9,575 bases of DNA from Ignavibacteria bacterium (lineage in GTDB: Bacteria > Bacteroidota > Ignavibacteria > Ignavibacteriales > Melioribacteraceae). The notes beneath the pieces were generated by a model. That model was not told the DNA's origin, made no database searches, and saw only the letters and a program-made list of their open reading frames with translations. This document shows, piece after piece, positions 1-6,666 of the stretch (its first letter is position 1; each line of letters begins with the position of its first letter). Location: the NCBI GenBank assembly GCA_011049495.1, contig DSBF01000236.1, forward strand, positions 1 through 9,575. The letters run 5' to 3'. The position numbers and the translations under genes are program-made.

Positions 1-1
1 A

Positions 2-205
2 TATAATGCACTTCCGAAATTTTCCCTTCAGTCATTAAAACAAAAACCGGTGTTTATAGGTTTTGTAATTATTTCTTTATTCGCTCTTATTATTAGCAAG
101 GGCGATCACTTATTTTACATATTTGTAGTATTAGTTTTATTTGGTATTTTTCGTGCCATCTTGGAATTGTTTACTAAATCTCCAATCAATGATACAGAAG
201 AATAA
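2..205 (+). CDS. C-terminal end of a membrane protein, probably CDP-diacylglycerol-serine O-phosphatidyltransferase (partial)
   Basis: An open frame enters from the left edge and stops with TAA at 203-205, giving 67 residues. It begins YNALPKFSLQSLKQKP, then shows two hydrophobic stretches, roughly fragment residues 18-33 and 38-58, separated by a short polar SKGDH turn, and ends in a polar tail NDTEE. Two C-terminal membrane helices after an 'RYxxLPK'-like loop fit my recollection of the end of bacterial phosphatidylserine synthase (PssA), an inner-membrane enzyme that makes phosphatidylserine from CDP-diacylglycerol and serine. The catalytic CDP-alcohol phosphotransferase motif would lie upstream and is not in the window, so the family call is a guess. 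It could be another small polytopic membrane protein. It ends 18 bases before purS and is probably in the same operon. Confidence 0.5.
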   Translation, partial: YNALPKFSLQSLKQKPVFIGFVIISLFALIISKGDHLFYIFVVLVLFGIFRAILELFTKSPINDTEE

Positions 206-223
206 ATAAATCAAAGGTGAAAA

Positions 224-475
224 TTGTTCAAAGCAACAGTAATTATTAAAAGAAGACCAAAGATTTTAGACCCTCAGGGTAAAGCCGCCGAACAAGGCGC
301 AAAATTATTGGGATTTAATAATGTTTCAGGTACTCGTATCGGGAAGTTTATAGAGTTTAATATTGATACAAATGATGAGAAAGCTGCGGAAAAAGAAGTA
401 AAAGAATACAGTGAAAAACTTCTTTCAAATCCAATTATGGAAGATTTTGAATATAGTTTGGAAAAAGTTAAATGA
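224..475 (+). CDS. purS: Phosphoribosylformylglycinamidine synthase subunit PurS
   Basis: This 83-residue protein has the usual length of PurS, the small subunit that bridges PurQ and PurL in the split FGAM synthase of de novo purine synthesis. Diagnostic pieces are LDPQGKAAEQGAKLLGF (residues 16-32) and GTRIGKFIEF (36-45), followed by a charged helical end. The start is a TTG at 224-226. An in-frame TGA at 218-220 rules out anything upstream, the next in-frame Met is about residue 71, and AAAGGTGA at 213-220 gives a well-placed ribosome binding site. The stop overlaps the purQ start as ATGA, typical of translational coupling. The large subunit gene purL is not in the window. Confidence 0.95.
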   Translation: MFKATVIIKRRPKILDPQGKAAEQGAKLLGFNNVSGTRIGKFIEFNIDTNDEKAAEKEVKEYSEKLLSNPIMEDFEYSLEKVK

Positions 476-1167
476 AACCTACCTTCGGAATTGTAACATT
501 TCCCGGTTCAAATTGTGATTATGATGCTTATTATGCCGTAAAAAAAGTACTTGACTATGACGCTCAATTTATCTGGCATAAAGAAAAATCTTTCAACGGA
601 ATTGATGCGATTATATTACCGGGTGGATTTTCTTACGGTGATTATTTACGAACCGGAGCAATAGCTAAGTTTTCTCCAATAATGGAGTACGTTATAGATT
701 TTGCCGAAAAAGGCGGAATAATATTGGGAATTTGCAATGGTTTTCAAATTTTATTGGAATCAGGCTTGCTCCCGGGCACTATGCAGGTAAATGAATCATT
801 GAAATTTGTCTGCAAAGATATTTACCTAAAAGTTGAAAATAAAGATACTCCCTTCACAAATAAAATTGAGAGCGATACAATTAAGATTCCGATAAAGCAT
901 GGTGAAGGAAATTATTATGCCGATGTTAAAACAGTTACTGAGCTCGAAAAAAATGGTCAGATAGTTTTTCGTTATGCTTCTAAAAACGGAAAGGTAAGTA
1001 ATCAGTTTAACCCAAACGGATCAATTAGTAATATTGCCGGTATAATGAATAATAGAAAAAATATTATGGGTTTAATGCCCCATCCGGAAAATGCATGCGA
1101 TCCGGTGTTGAGAAAGACAGATGGACAGCTTATATTTAAGTCCATTGCACAAAGTTTATTTAATTAA
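472..1167 (+). CDS. purQ: Phosphoribosylformylglycinamidine synthase subunit PurQ (glutaminase)
   Basis: A class I glutamine amidotransferase of 231 residues, normal for free-standing PurQ. It releases ammonia from glutamine for the PurL synthase that converts FGAR to FGAM in purine synthesis. The start matches the family (FGIVTFPGSNCDYDA), the oxyanion region is ILPGGFSYGDYLR (residues 48-60), the nucleophile is Cys88 in GICNGFQ, and the His/Glu pair is His204 and Glu206 in GLMPHPENACDP. All catalytic residues are present and no frameshift is seen. Its ATG overlaps the purS stop by three bases (ATGA), so the two subunits are probably made in fixed ratio. tatA follows after 11 bases. Confidence 0.96.
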   Translation: MKPTFGIVTFPGSNCDYDAYYAVKKVLDYDAQFIWHKEKSFNGIDAIILPGGFSYGDYLRTGAIAKFSPIMEYVIDFAEKGGIILGICNGFQILLESGLLPGTMQVNESLKFVCKDIYLKVENKDTPFTNKIESDTIKIPIKHGEGNYYADVKTVTELEKNGQIVFRYASKNGKVSNQFNPNGSISNIAGIMNNRKNIMGLMPHPENACDPVLRKTDGQLIFKSIAQSLFN

Positions 1168-1178
1168 GAGAGGTTAAT

Positions 1179-1382
1179 ATGTTTGGAAGCTTAGGCGCAA
1201 CAGAAATATTGATAATAGTACTTGCTATTTTAATATTATTCGGTGCAAAGAAAATACCCGAACTAGCTCAAGGCATCGGGAAAGGAATGAAAGAATTCAA
1301 GAAAGCCGTCCGTGATGTTGAAGATGATATAAAAACTTCTGATGATGATAAGAAAAAAGAAGTAAAAGATAAAAATTCATAA
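1179..1382 (+). CDS. tatA: Sec-independent (twin-arginine) translocase subunit TatA/TatE
   Basis: A 67-residue protein with the full TatA plan: a short N-terminal stretch, one membrane helix (about residues 8-22, TEILIIVLAILILFG), the FGxKKIPELA hinge (21-30), an amphipathic helix with GIGKGMKEFKKAV (32-44), and an acidic/lysine-rich cytoplasmic tail. TatA oligomers form the membrane pathway through which TatC passes folded, twin-arginine-tagged proteins. GAGAGG at 1168-1173, directly after the purQ stop, is a good ribosome binding site for the ATG at 1179. TatA, TatB and TatE cannot be separated surely by sequence, but the short tail favours TatA/E. No tatC is in the window, so the partner is encoded elsewhere. 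Confidence 0.94.
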   Translation: MFGSLGATEILIIVLAILILFGAKKIPELAQGIGKGMKEFKKAVRDVEDDIKTSDDDKKKEVKDKNS

Positions 1383-1388
1383 TCATTA

Positions 1389-2789
1389 GTGCTCCCTTAT
1401 AGAACTCACACGGAAAAAATTCGGTTAATTCAAAAAGCTCAACTATCTCTGATTGAGAATGTTGAGTTTTTTTTAAGTCAAATCTCTGCTCATAAAGACA
1501 TCAATGCATTTAACTTTGTATTTGATGATGCCGTTGATAAAGCTCAAGCTGTAGAAAATAAAATTAAGGACGGTACAGCCGGCAAATTAGCCGGAATGGT
1601 GATTGCGATTAAAGATTTACTTTCGGTTAAAGATAAACCACTAACTTGTTCATCAAAAATATTAAGCGGGTTTGAAGCAATCTATACTGCAACTTCAATA
1701 CAAAAATTAATTGATGAAGATGCAATACTTATCGGCAAAACTAACTGTGATGAATTCGGGATGGGCTCTATGAATAAAAATTCTGCATTTGGCAATGTAT
1801 TAAATCCGTTAGATAAATCGAGAGTACCGGGAGGTTCAAGCGGAGGTTCGGCGGCAGCAGTTGCTGCAAATTTATGCGATGCCGCTATCGGAACTGATAC
1901 CGGAGGTTCAATTAGACAACCGGCTGCATTCACCGGAACGTTCGGAATAAAACCAACTTACGGAAGAGTTTCCCGTTATGGTTTAACTGCTTACGCTTCT
2001 TCTTTTGATTGTGTCGGTCCAATTGCAAAAAATGTTTCGGACTTGGCTTTAATCCTAAAAGTTCTTTCAGGTAAAGATGAACTTGATTCAACTTCTTCCA
2101 AGAGTAATAAAATTCAATTCCCTTTACAAAACAAAAAATACAAAATCGGTTTACCGAAAGAATATTTTACAGAAGGATTAACCGAAGAAGTTAAAACGGG
2201 TATTGAATTTACTATTGAGAATTTGAAAAAGCACGGACATGAAATTATTGATATATCACTCCCCCATTCCGATTATACGATTGCAACATATTATATACTT
2301 GCGGCGGCAGAAGCTTCTTCTAACCTTGCTCGTTTCGATGGAGTTAGATACGGTTTAAGGAATGAAAAAATAAAAACATTTGATGAACTTTATCATCTAA
2401 CAAAAACCGAGGGCTTCGGGAAAGAAGTAAAGCGAAGAATAATGTTAGGAACTTATGTTTTATCTTCGGGATATTACGATGCTTACTATTCCAAAGCGCA
2501 AAAAGTACGCAGATTAATAAAGGCAGATTTTGATAATGCATTTCAAGAAGTAGATTTGATAATCTCACCAACCGCACCATCAACAGCTTATAAAATCGGT
2601 GATACTATTAATGACCCGCTTCAAATGTATTTGGGAGATATTTATACAGCTTCTGCAAATCTAACCGGAATTCCGGCAATTAGTGTCCCCTTTCAATCCG
2701 AAAATTCTCTTCCTATCGGCATTCAATTTATGGCTTCACATTTTAATGAGGCAATACTATTGGATATAGCGCATCAAATTACCGAGTAA
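1389..2789 (+). CDS. gatA: Aspartyl/glutamyl-tRNA(Asn/Gln) amidotransferase subunit A
   Basis: An amidase-signature protein of 466 residues, slightly shorter than the usual 475-490. GatA is the glutaminase subunit of GatCAB, which converts Glu-tRNA(Gln) and/or Asp-tRNA(Asn) to the amidated forms. The Ser-cisSer-Lys triad can be read as Lys75 (VIAIKDLLS), Ser150 (PGGSSGGSAAA) and Ser174 (GTDTGGSIRQPA); the spacing of 75 and 24 residues equals that known for Staphylococcus GatA (Lys79, Ser154, Ser178). NCDEFGMGSMN (119-129) is also GatA-specific. The start is GTG at 1389: the tatA stop at 1380-1382 is in the same frame and no other plausible start occurs for many codons. No clear Shine-Dalgarno sequence precedes it, so translation may be coupled to tatA. 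gatB and gatC are not in the window. Confidence 0.95.
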   Translation: MLPYRTHTEKIRLIQKAQLSLIENVEFFLSQISAHKDINAFNFVFDDAVDKAQAVENKIKDGTAGKLAGMVIAIKDLLSVKDKPLTCSSKILSGFEAIYTATSIQKLIDEDAILIGKTNCDEFGMGSMNKNSAFGNVLNPLDKSRVPGGSSGGSAAAVAANLCDAAIGTDTGGSIRQPAAFTGTFGIKPTYGRVSRYGLTAYASSFDCVGPIAKNVSDLALILKVLSGKDELDSTSSKSNKIQFPLQNKKYKIGLPKEYFTEGLTEEVKTGIEFTIENLKKHGHEIIDISLPHSDYTIATYYILAAAEASSNLARFDGVRYGLRNEKIKTFDELYHLTKTEGFGKEVKRRIMLGTYVLSSGYYDAYYSKAQKVRRLIKADFDNAFQEVDLIISPTAPSTAYKIGDTINDPLQMYLGDIYTASANLTGIPAISVPFQSENSLPIGIQFMASHFNEAILLDIAHQITE

Positions 2790-2861
2790 AATTTCTCTTT
2801 TTTTTATAACTTGGTCAGTTAAAAAAATCAATTATTGATAAAATAATTTACGGGATAAGAC

Positions 2862-3791
2862 ATGAGTATTCTCTTAAACAAGAAAACAAAAGTAGTTGTT
2901 CAAGGTATTACCGGAAGCGAAGGTTCGTTTCATACCGGGCAAATGGTTGAATACGGAACAAACGTAGTTGCCGGCGTTACACCTGGTAAAGGAGGAACAA
3001 AGTTTCAAGGTATTCCTATTTATGATACAGTAGCCGAAGCAGTTGAAAAAAAGAAAGCAGATGCATCTGTAATATTCGTACCACCGGGATTTGCAGCCGA
3101 TGCAATTCTTGAAGCAGCTAATGCCGGAGTAAAACTTATTGTGTGTATAACGGAAGGCATTCCCGCAAAAGATATGGTGAAGGTTTACAATGCAATTAAA
3201 AATATGGATGTAAGATTAGTCGGTCCTAACTGTCCCGGAGTTATATCACCGGGTAAAGCAAAGATCGGAATTATGCCGGGATTCATTCACCGCAAAGGAA
3301 AAGTTGGTGTCGTTTCGAGAAGTGGAACTTTGACTTATGAAGCAGTAAAACAATTAAGCGATTTGAAAATCGGGCAGTCAACATGTGTCGGTATAGGCGG
3401 CGATCCTGTGATCGGTTCACAGTTTATTGATATAATAAAATTATTTAATGAAGACCCGAATACAGAAGGAATTGTAATGATCGGAGAAATCGGCGGAAGT
3501 GCCGAAGAAGAAGCAGCAGCTTATGTAAAAAAACATGTTAACAAACCTGTAGTTGGGTTCATTGCCGGAAGAACAGCACCTCCCGGACGAAGAATGGGTC
3601 ATGCCGGTGCTATAATTTCCGGTGGAAAAGGTACAGCCGATGAAAAAATGAAAGCTATGAAAAAAGCAGGGATTTATGTTGCCAATAGTCCGGCTGAAAT
3701 CGGTTCAACAATGAAAAAAGCGCTTGAAGATTTTTATGGTGCTAAAAAGAAAAAGAGCAAAACAAAATCAAAAAGGAAAAGTAAGAAATAA
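2862..3791 (+). CDS. sucD: Succinyl-CoA synthetase (ADP/GDP-forming) subunit alpha with lysine-rich tail
   Basis: The alpha subunit of succinyl-CoA synthetase interconverts succinyl-CoA and succinate with substrate-level phosphorylation in the TCA cycle. The N-terminal Rossmann CoA-binding domain shows VVQGITGSEGSFHTGQM (residues 12-28) and GVTPGKGG (38-45); VGPNCPGVISPGKAKIGIMP is at 120-139. The ligase domain shows SRSGTLTYE (152-160), GIGGDPVIG (177-185) and the phosphohistidine site His247 in GHAGAI. The core ends near residue 293, normal for SucD (about 290), but a tail AKKKKSKTKSKRKSKK (294-309) is added, almost entirely Lys/Ser/Arg. The beta subunit gene sucC is not adjacent. It sits 72 bases after gatA, so it may have its own promoter, and 82 bases before ndk. 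The Shine-Dalgarno before the ATG is weak (CGGGA at 2851-2855). Confidence 0.95.
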   Translation: MSILLNKKTKVVVQGITGSEGSFHTGQMVEYGTNVVAGVTPGKGGTKFQGIPIYDTVAEAVEKKKADASVIFVPPGFAADAILEAANAGVKLIVCITEGIPAKDMVKVYNAIKNMDVRLVGPNCPGVISPGKAKIGIMPGFIHRKGKVGVVSRSGTLTYEAVKQLSDLKIGQSTCVGIGGDPVIGSQFIDIIKLFNEDPNTEGIVMIGEIGGSAEEEAAAYVKKHVNKPVVGFIAGRTAPPGRRMGHAGAIISGGKGTADEKMKAMKKAGIYVANSPAEIGSTMKKALEDFYGAKKKKSKTKSKRKSKK

Positions 3792-3815
3792 TAAATATCA
3801 AGTTAACAAGTAAGT

Positions 3816-3851
3816 AACCTTCGAGGTCGCAGTGCAGTGAACTCGAAGGTT
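3816..3851. repeat. Perfect 10-bp inverted repeat between sucD and ndk
   Basis: AACCTTCGAG (3816-3825) and CTCGAAGGTT (3842-3851) are exact reverse complements around a 16-base loop that contains a small direct repeat (GCAGT twice, 3829-3838). The RNA would form a stable hairpin. No T-run follows on either strand, so it does not look like an intrinsic terminator. It lies just before the ndk ribosome binding site (AAGGAG, 3861-3866). It could be a dispersed REP-like palindrome or an mRNA processing or stability element; the sequence alone does not decide. Confidence 0.8.
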
Positions 3852-3860
3852 GATAAATTA

Positions 3861-3866
3861 AAGGAG
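3861..3866 (+). promoter_or_regulatory. Ribosome binding site that fixes the ndk GTG start
   Basis: AAGGAG lies 7 bases before the GTG at 3874-3876. An in-frame TAA at 3868-3870 excludes an earlier start, and the next in-frame Met is residue 36, inside the conserved kinase fold, so GTG is the start. Confidence 0.85.
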
Positions 3867-3873
3867 TTAAATA

Positions 3874-4305
3874 GTGAGTAACAGAACATTAGCAATATTA
3901 AAACCGGATTGCGTTGAAAAAAATCTAATCGGTAAAGTTGTTTCACATATTCAAGAAGCCGGTTTCAAAGTGATAGGTATGAAGATGGTAAGATTAACAA
4001 AAGATTCCGCCGGCGGTTTTTACGAAATACATAAAGAAAGACCATTCTATAATGATTTATTGTCGTATATGACAAGCGGTCCATGTGTTCCGATAGCATT
4101 AGAAAAAGAAAATGCCGTGGAAGATTTCAGAAAATTAATCGGTGCAACAGACCCGTCAAAAGCAGAAGAAGGAACAATAAGAAAAATGTATGCCGACAAT
4201 ATTGAAAGAAACATTGTCCATGGTTCAGATTCAGACGAAAATGCAGCAAAGGAAATTTCTCATTTCTTCACAAGGAAAGAACTTTTAGAAATAAACGGTT
4301 TTTAG
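3874..4305 (+). CDS. ndk: Nucleoside diphosphate kinase
   Basis: A 143-residue protein of normal bacterial Ndk length. It transfers the gamma phosphate from ATP to other (d)NDPs through a phosphohistidine and keeps NTP and dNTP pools balanced in the cytoplasm. Recognisable parts are the N-terminal RTLAILKPDCVEKNLIG (residues 4-20), HKERPFYNDLLSYMTSGP (53-70), GATDPSKAEEGTIRKMYA (90-107) and the active-site His116 in NIVHGSDS. The start is GTG. It follows sucD, whose succinyl-CoA synthetase product also makes NTP, a loose functional link. The only 23 bases between it and the next gene contain no clear terminator; a hairpin with a T-rich stretch occurs slightly further on, inside the next gene. 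Confidence 0.97.
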   Translation: MSNRTLAILKPDCVEKNLIGKVVSHIQEAGFKVIGMKMVRLTKDSAGGFYEIHKERPFYNDLLSYMTSGPCVPIALEKENAVEDFRKLIGATDPSKAEEGTIRKMYADNIERNIVHGSDSDENAAKEISHFFTRKELLEINGF

Positions 4306-4328
4306 TTCCGTAAATCCTAAACTTAATA

Positions 4329-5549
4329 ATGACAAAGAAATTATTAATCTATGCGGCTGTAATTTCAGCCGCATTTTTATTTGTTTACTCTCAAGAAAAC
4401 AAGATTAAACTTGGTAATGAGATTCTTCTTGAAGAAAAAATCGAGTTGATAAAAAATAAAAGAATTGGTGTAGTCACAAACACAGCTGCTTTACTTCCCG
4501 ATGGGAAAATATTTATAGACGCACTTCTTGATACCAAAGAGATAAATATAACCGCAATATTTGCATTAGAACATGGATTCGAACTTCGTAACGCTGCAGG
4601 TGTTTTAATTAATAATTCCGAATTAGACCAAATAAAAATTCATTCGCTTTACGGTTCAATAAAGAAGCCAACTCGCGCCATGCTTAATGATATTAATATA
4701 ATCTTATTCGATGTTCAAGATATCGGTGCACGGTTTTACACTTATATATCATCATTGAAATATATTTTAGAATCAGCCGGACAGTATGGAGTGAAAGTAA
4801 TTATTTTGGATAGACCAAATCCACTCGGCGGTATTTATGTTGACGGACCGGTATTGGAAGATGAATTCAAGTCATTTATCGGGATTGATAATATACCTGT
4901 TGTTCACGGAATGACAATCGGTGAACTGGCCCTTTTCTTCAATGATAGAATTGAACATAGAGCCGAAATAGAAATTGTAAAGATGCAAAATTGGAAACGA
5001 GAATTTTTGTGGGATGAACTAAATCTTCCTTGGGAAAATCCATCACCAAACATTTTGAACTTTGAAACTGTCTTGCTCTATCCGGCAACATGTTTTTTTG
5101 AAGGAACGAATCTTTCCGAAGGGAGAGGAACATATCTTCCGTTTAATATTTTCGGTGCGCCGTTTATTGATCAAAGTTCTTTGAAAAGCGAAATCGAAAA
5201 GGAATTGGGTGAAATTTTTTCGGTACGTGCAATTGAATTTATACCAATATCAATTCCCGATAAAGCTCCTAATCCGAAATACTTAAATGAGGGATGCAGA
5301 GGTGTTCAACTCATCTTAAATGATAGGAAAAATTACAATCCGGTTGAAACAGCAATTTTTTTATTAAGTATTGTTAATCGATTACACAAAAATCAGTTTA
5401 AGATGAATAAGCATTTTGATTTGTTGTGGGGGACCGATAAAATCAGAGAACTTATACTTTCAGGTGAACCTCCGGAAGAAATTATTAAGTCTTGGCAGCA
5501 AGATTTAAGTATATTTAAGCAGTTGAGAAAAAATTATTTAATTTATTAA
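4329..5549 (+). CDS. Secreted exo-beta-N-acetylmuramidase, NamZ/DUF1343 family
   Basis: A 406-residue protein of the DUF1343 (YbbC/NamZ, glycoside hydrolase family GH171) family. The characterised Bacillus subtilis member removes MurNAc from the non-reducing end of peptidoglycan fragments. Family hallmarks are FALEHGFELR (residues 78-87), FDVQDIGARFYTY (127-139), LDRPNPLGG (160-168), VVHGMTIGELA (191-201), LPWENPSPN (233-241) and FFEGTNLSEGRGT (256-268). The family commonly has a Pro where Leu80 stands. The N terminus (MTKK then hydrophobic residues 5-20, VYSQ) is a Sec signal peptide, so it acts in the periplasm or outside. That signal supports the ATG at 4329 although no Shine-Dalgarno precedes it. 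A terminator-like hairpin covers codons 8-16. A lipoprotein gene follows after 9 bases and is probably co-transcribed. Substrate and role here are inferred from the family. Confidence 0.9.
   Translation: MTKKLLIYAAVISAAFLFVYSQENKIKLGNEILLEEKIELIKNKRIGVVTNTAALLPDGKIFIDALLDTKEINITAIFALEHGFELRNAAGVLINNSELDQIKIHSLYGSIKKPTRAMLNDINIILFDVQDIGARFYTYISSLKYILESAGQYGVKVIILDRPNPLGGIYVDGPVLEDEFKSFIGIDNIPVVHGMTIGELALFFNDRIEHRAEIEIVKMQNWKREFLWDELNLPWENPSPNILNFETVLLYPATCFFEGTNLSEGRGTYLPFNIFGAPFIDQSSLKSEIEKELGEIFSVRAIEFIPISIPDKAPNPKYLNEGCRGVQLILNDRKNYNPVETAIFLLSIVNRLHKNQFKMNKHFDLLWGTDKIRELILSGEPPEEIIKSWQQDLSIFKQLRKNYLIY
4351..4384 (+). terminator. Intrinsic-terminator-like hairpin inside the signal-peptide codons of the NamZ-type gene
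   Basis: ATGCGGCTG (4351-4359) and CAGCCGCAT (4366-4374) pair perfectly (9 bp, six of them G-C) around the loop TAATTT and are followed directly by TTTTATTTG. This has the form of a Rho-independent terminator, placed 46 bases after the ndk stop and 22 bases into the next coding sequence. It could end ndk transcripts, attenuate the muramidase gene, or be a by-product of Ala codons. The shape is clear; the function is not proven. Confidence 0.55.
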
Positions 5550-5558
5550 GGACCAGCT

Positions 5559-6611
5559 ATGAAAAAAATCATAATAACTTTGTTGACATTACTATTTATT
5601 ATTGGATGCGGAAGTGAAGGGGAAAAAACGGAAACCGGTAAAAAAAGTGATGGAGAAATAACCGAAGAAACACCAACTAATTTTGTCCCGGCAGAAGTCA
5701 GTAAAGATGATTCATACGATTTAAGTTATCTATTCCCGGCAGGTAAAAAAATAAAATATAAACTTACATCGGTCGTTACATCAAACCAAAAGATTACCGC
5801 AGATTCAACAATCGAGAATGATGTTTCTCAAACAACCGAGTATATTTTTCATTTGGATGCAAAACAGATTGATGAAGAAGTATCAATGATTGATCTAAAT
5901 ATTGAATCAATAAAGATGAATGCCAATTACAATGGTGAAATTATTAAGTATGATTCAAGAGAAATTAACGATGAAGAAACCAACCGTAAATTTGCCGAGT
6001 ATTCATCTCTTCCGAACAACCATTTTTGGGCTACTCTCAATAAAGAAGGAAGAATAATTGATATCGGTAAAACCGAGGGCATAATTAACAGGTATCTGGA
6101 AATTCAGCAGGCACAGTCAATAACCGAAGATGAAAGAAAACAAATTAATTCACAACTGAAAGAACAAGTATTACAGCCGATAACTCAAAATCTATTCAAG
6201 TATTTACCCGGCAGAAAAACAAAGTTAGATTCAACCTGGACTTTGTCTTACAATACCGAAATGGGTCTATATAAGTTAACTAATATTGCATCAAGCAGAA
6301 TTTCCGATATTCTAAAAGAAAACGATGACCTTATAGCAAAAATAAATACCGATTTAAGCGTAACATATGAAGGTGACGGTTTTATCAAACAAGGCGATGT
6401 ATCTTACCAATTTGAAAAACCGAAAATATCCGGTAATGCAATCAGTTATTTTAATTTGGATAAAAGAGTAATTGTCAAATCAGAACTAACAACTACCACC
6501 GAAATGAATGTTTTTGTTACCGCTAATAATCCAAATACGGGGACAGAAACCGCTACAAGAAAAGATATTTCTGTTAATAAAAATTATTTGGAACTGATTA
6601 GTGCTGAATAA
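5559..6611 (+). CDS. Predicted lipoprotein of unknown function
   Basis: I do not recognise the family surely. The 350-residue product starts with a lipoprotein signal, MKKIIITLLTLLFIIGC, with lipobox I-I-G-C and acylated Cys17. A short low-complexity charged linker (GSEGEKTETGKKSDGEITEE, residues 18-37) follows. The rest alternates hydrophobic and polar residues as in beta-rich folds, from SYLFPAGKKIKYKLTSVV (about 54-71) to the end, with many Thr, Asn and Lys and no membrane helix. It is probably anchored in the outer membrane or facing the periplasm. The ribosome binding site AAGGA (5548-5552) overlaps the stop of the NamZ-type gene, so the two are likely co-translated; a link with cell-wall turnover is only inferred from that. 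The gene ends at the bidirectional terminator. Confidence 0.85.
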   Translation: MKKIIITLLTLLFIIGCGSEGEKTETGKKSDGEITEETPTNFVPAEVSKDDSYDLSYLFPAGKKIKYKLTSVVTSNQKITADSTIENDVSQTTEYIFHLDAKQIDEEVSMIDLNIESIKMNANYNGEIIKYDSREINDEETNRKFAEYSSLPNNHFWATLNKEGRIIDIGKTEGIINRYLEIQQAQSITEDERKQINSQLKEQVLQPITQNLFKYLPGRKTKLDSTWTLSYNTEMGLYKLTNIASSRISDILKENDDLIAKINTDLSVTYEGDGFIKQGDVSYQFEKPKISGNAISYFNLDKRVIVKSELTTTTEMNVFVTANNPNTGTETATRKDISVNKNYLELISAE

Positions 6612-6620
6612 AAATTAATA

Positions 6621-6660
6621 AAAAAATCGGCTGAAAATTTTATTCAGCCGATTTGATTTT
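6621..6660. terminator. Bidirectional intrinsic terminator between convergent genes
   Basis: AAATCGGCTGAA (6624-6635) and TTCAGCCGATTT (6643-6654) form a perfect 12-bp stem with a 7-base loop. On the + strand it ends in a T-rich stretch (ATTTGATTTT); on the - strand the A-run at 6620-6626 reads as a T-run. It lies 12 bases after the lipoprotein stop and 12 bases beyond the end of the converging nfeD-like gene, so it can stop both transcripts. Confidence 0.9.
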
Positions 6661-6666
6661 AATAAA

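Noticed and set aside
1682..1933. Open frame on the - strand inside gatA
   Set aside because: It is a shadow of the gatA coding frame; its proline- and alanine-rich translation matches no family, and gatA is certain.
2798..2805. Run of eight T after gatA as a terminator
   Set aside because: Only a weak, mismatched stem (GAG...CTC at 2784-2797) precedes it, too poor to call a terminator.
2806..2861. Promoter for sucD (TTGGTC at 2811 with an AT-rich box downstream)
   Set aside because: No -10 box at an acceptable distance; the matches are what AT-rich DNA gives by chance.
4295..4311. ACGG...CCGT inverted repeat at the end of ndk
   Set aside because: The stem is only four base pairs with a 9-base loop; easily chance.
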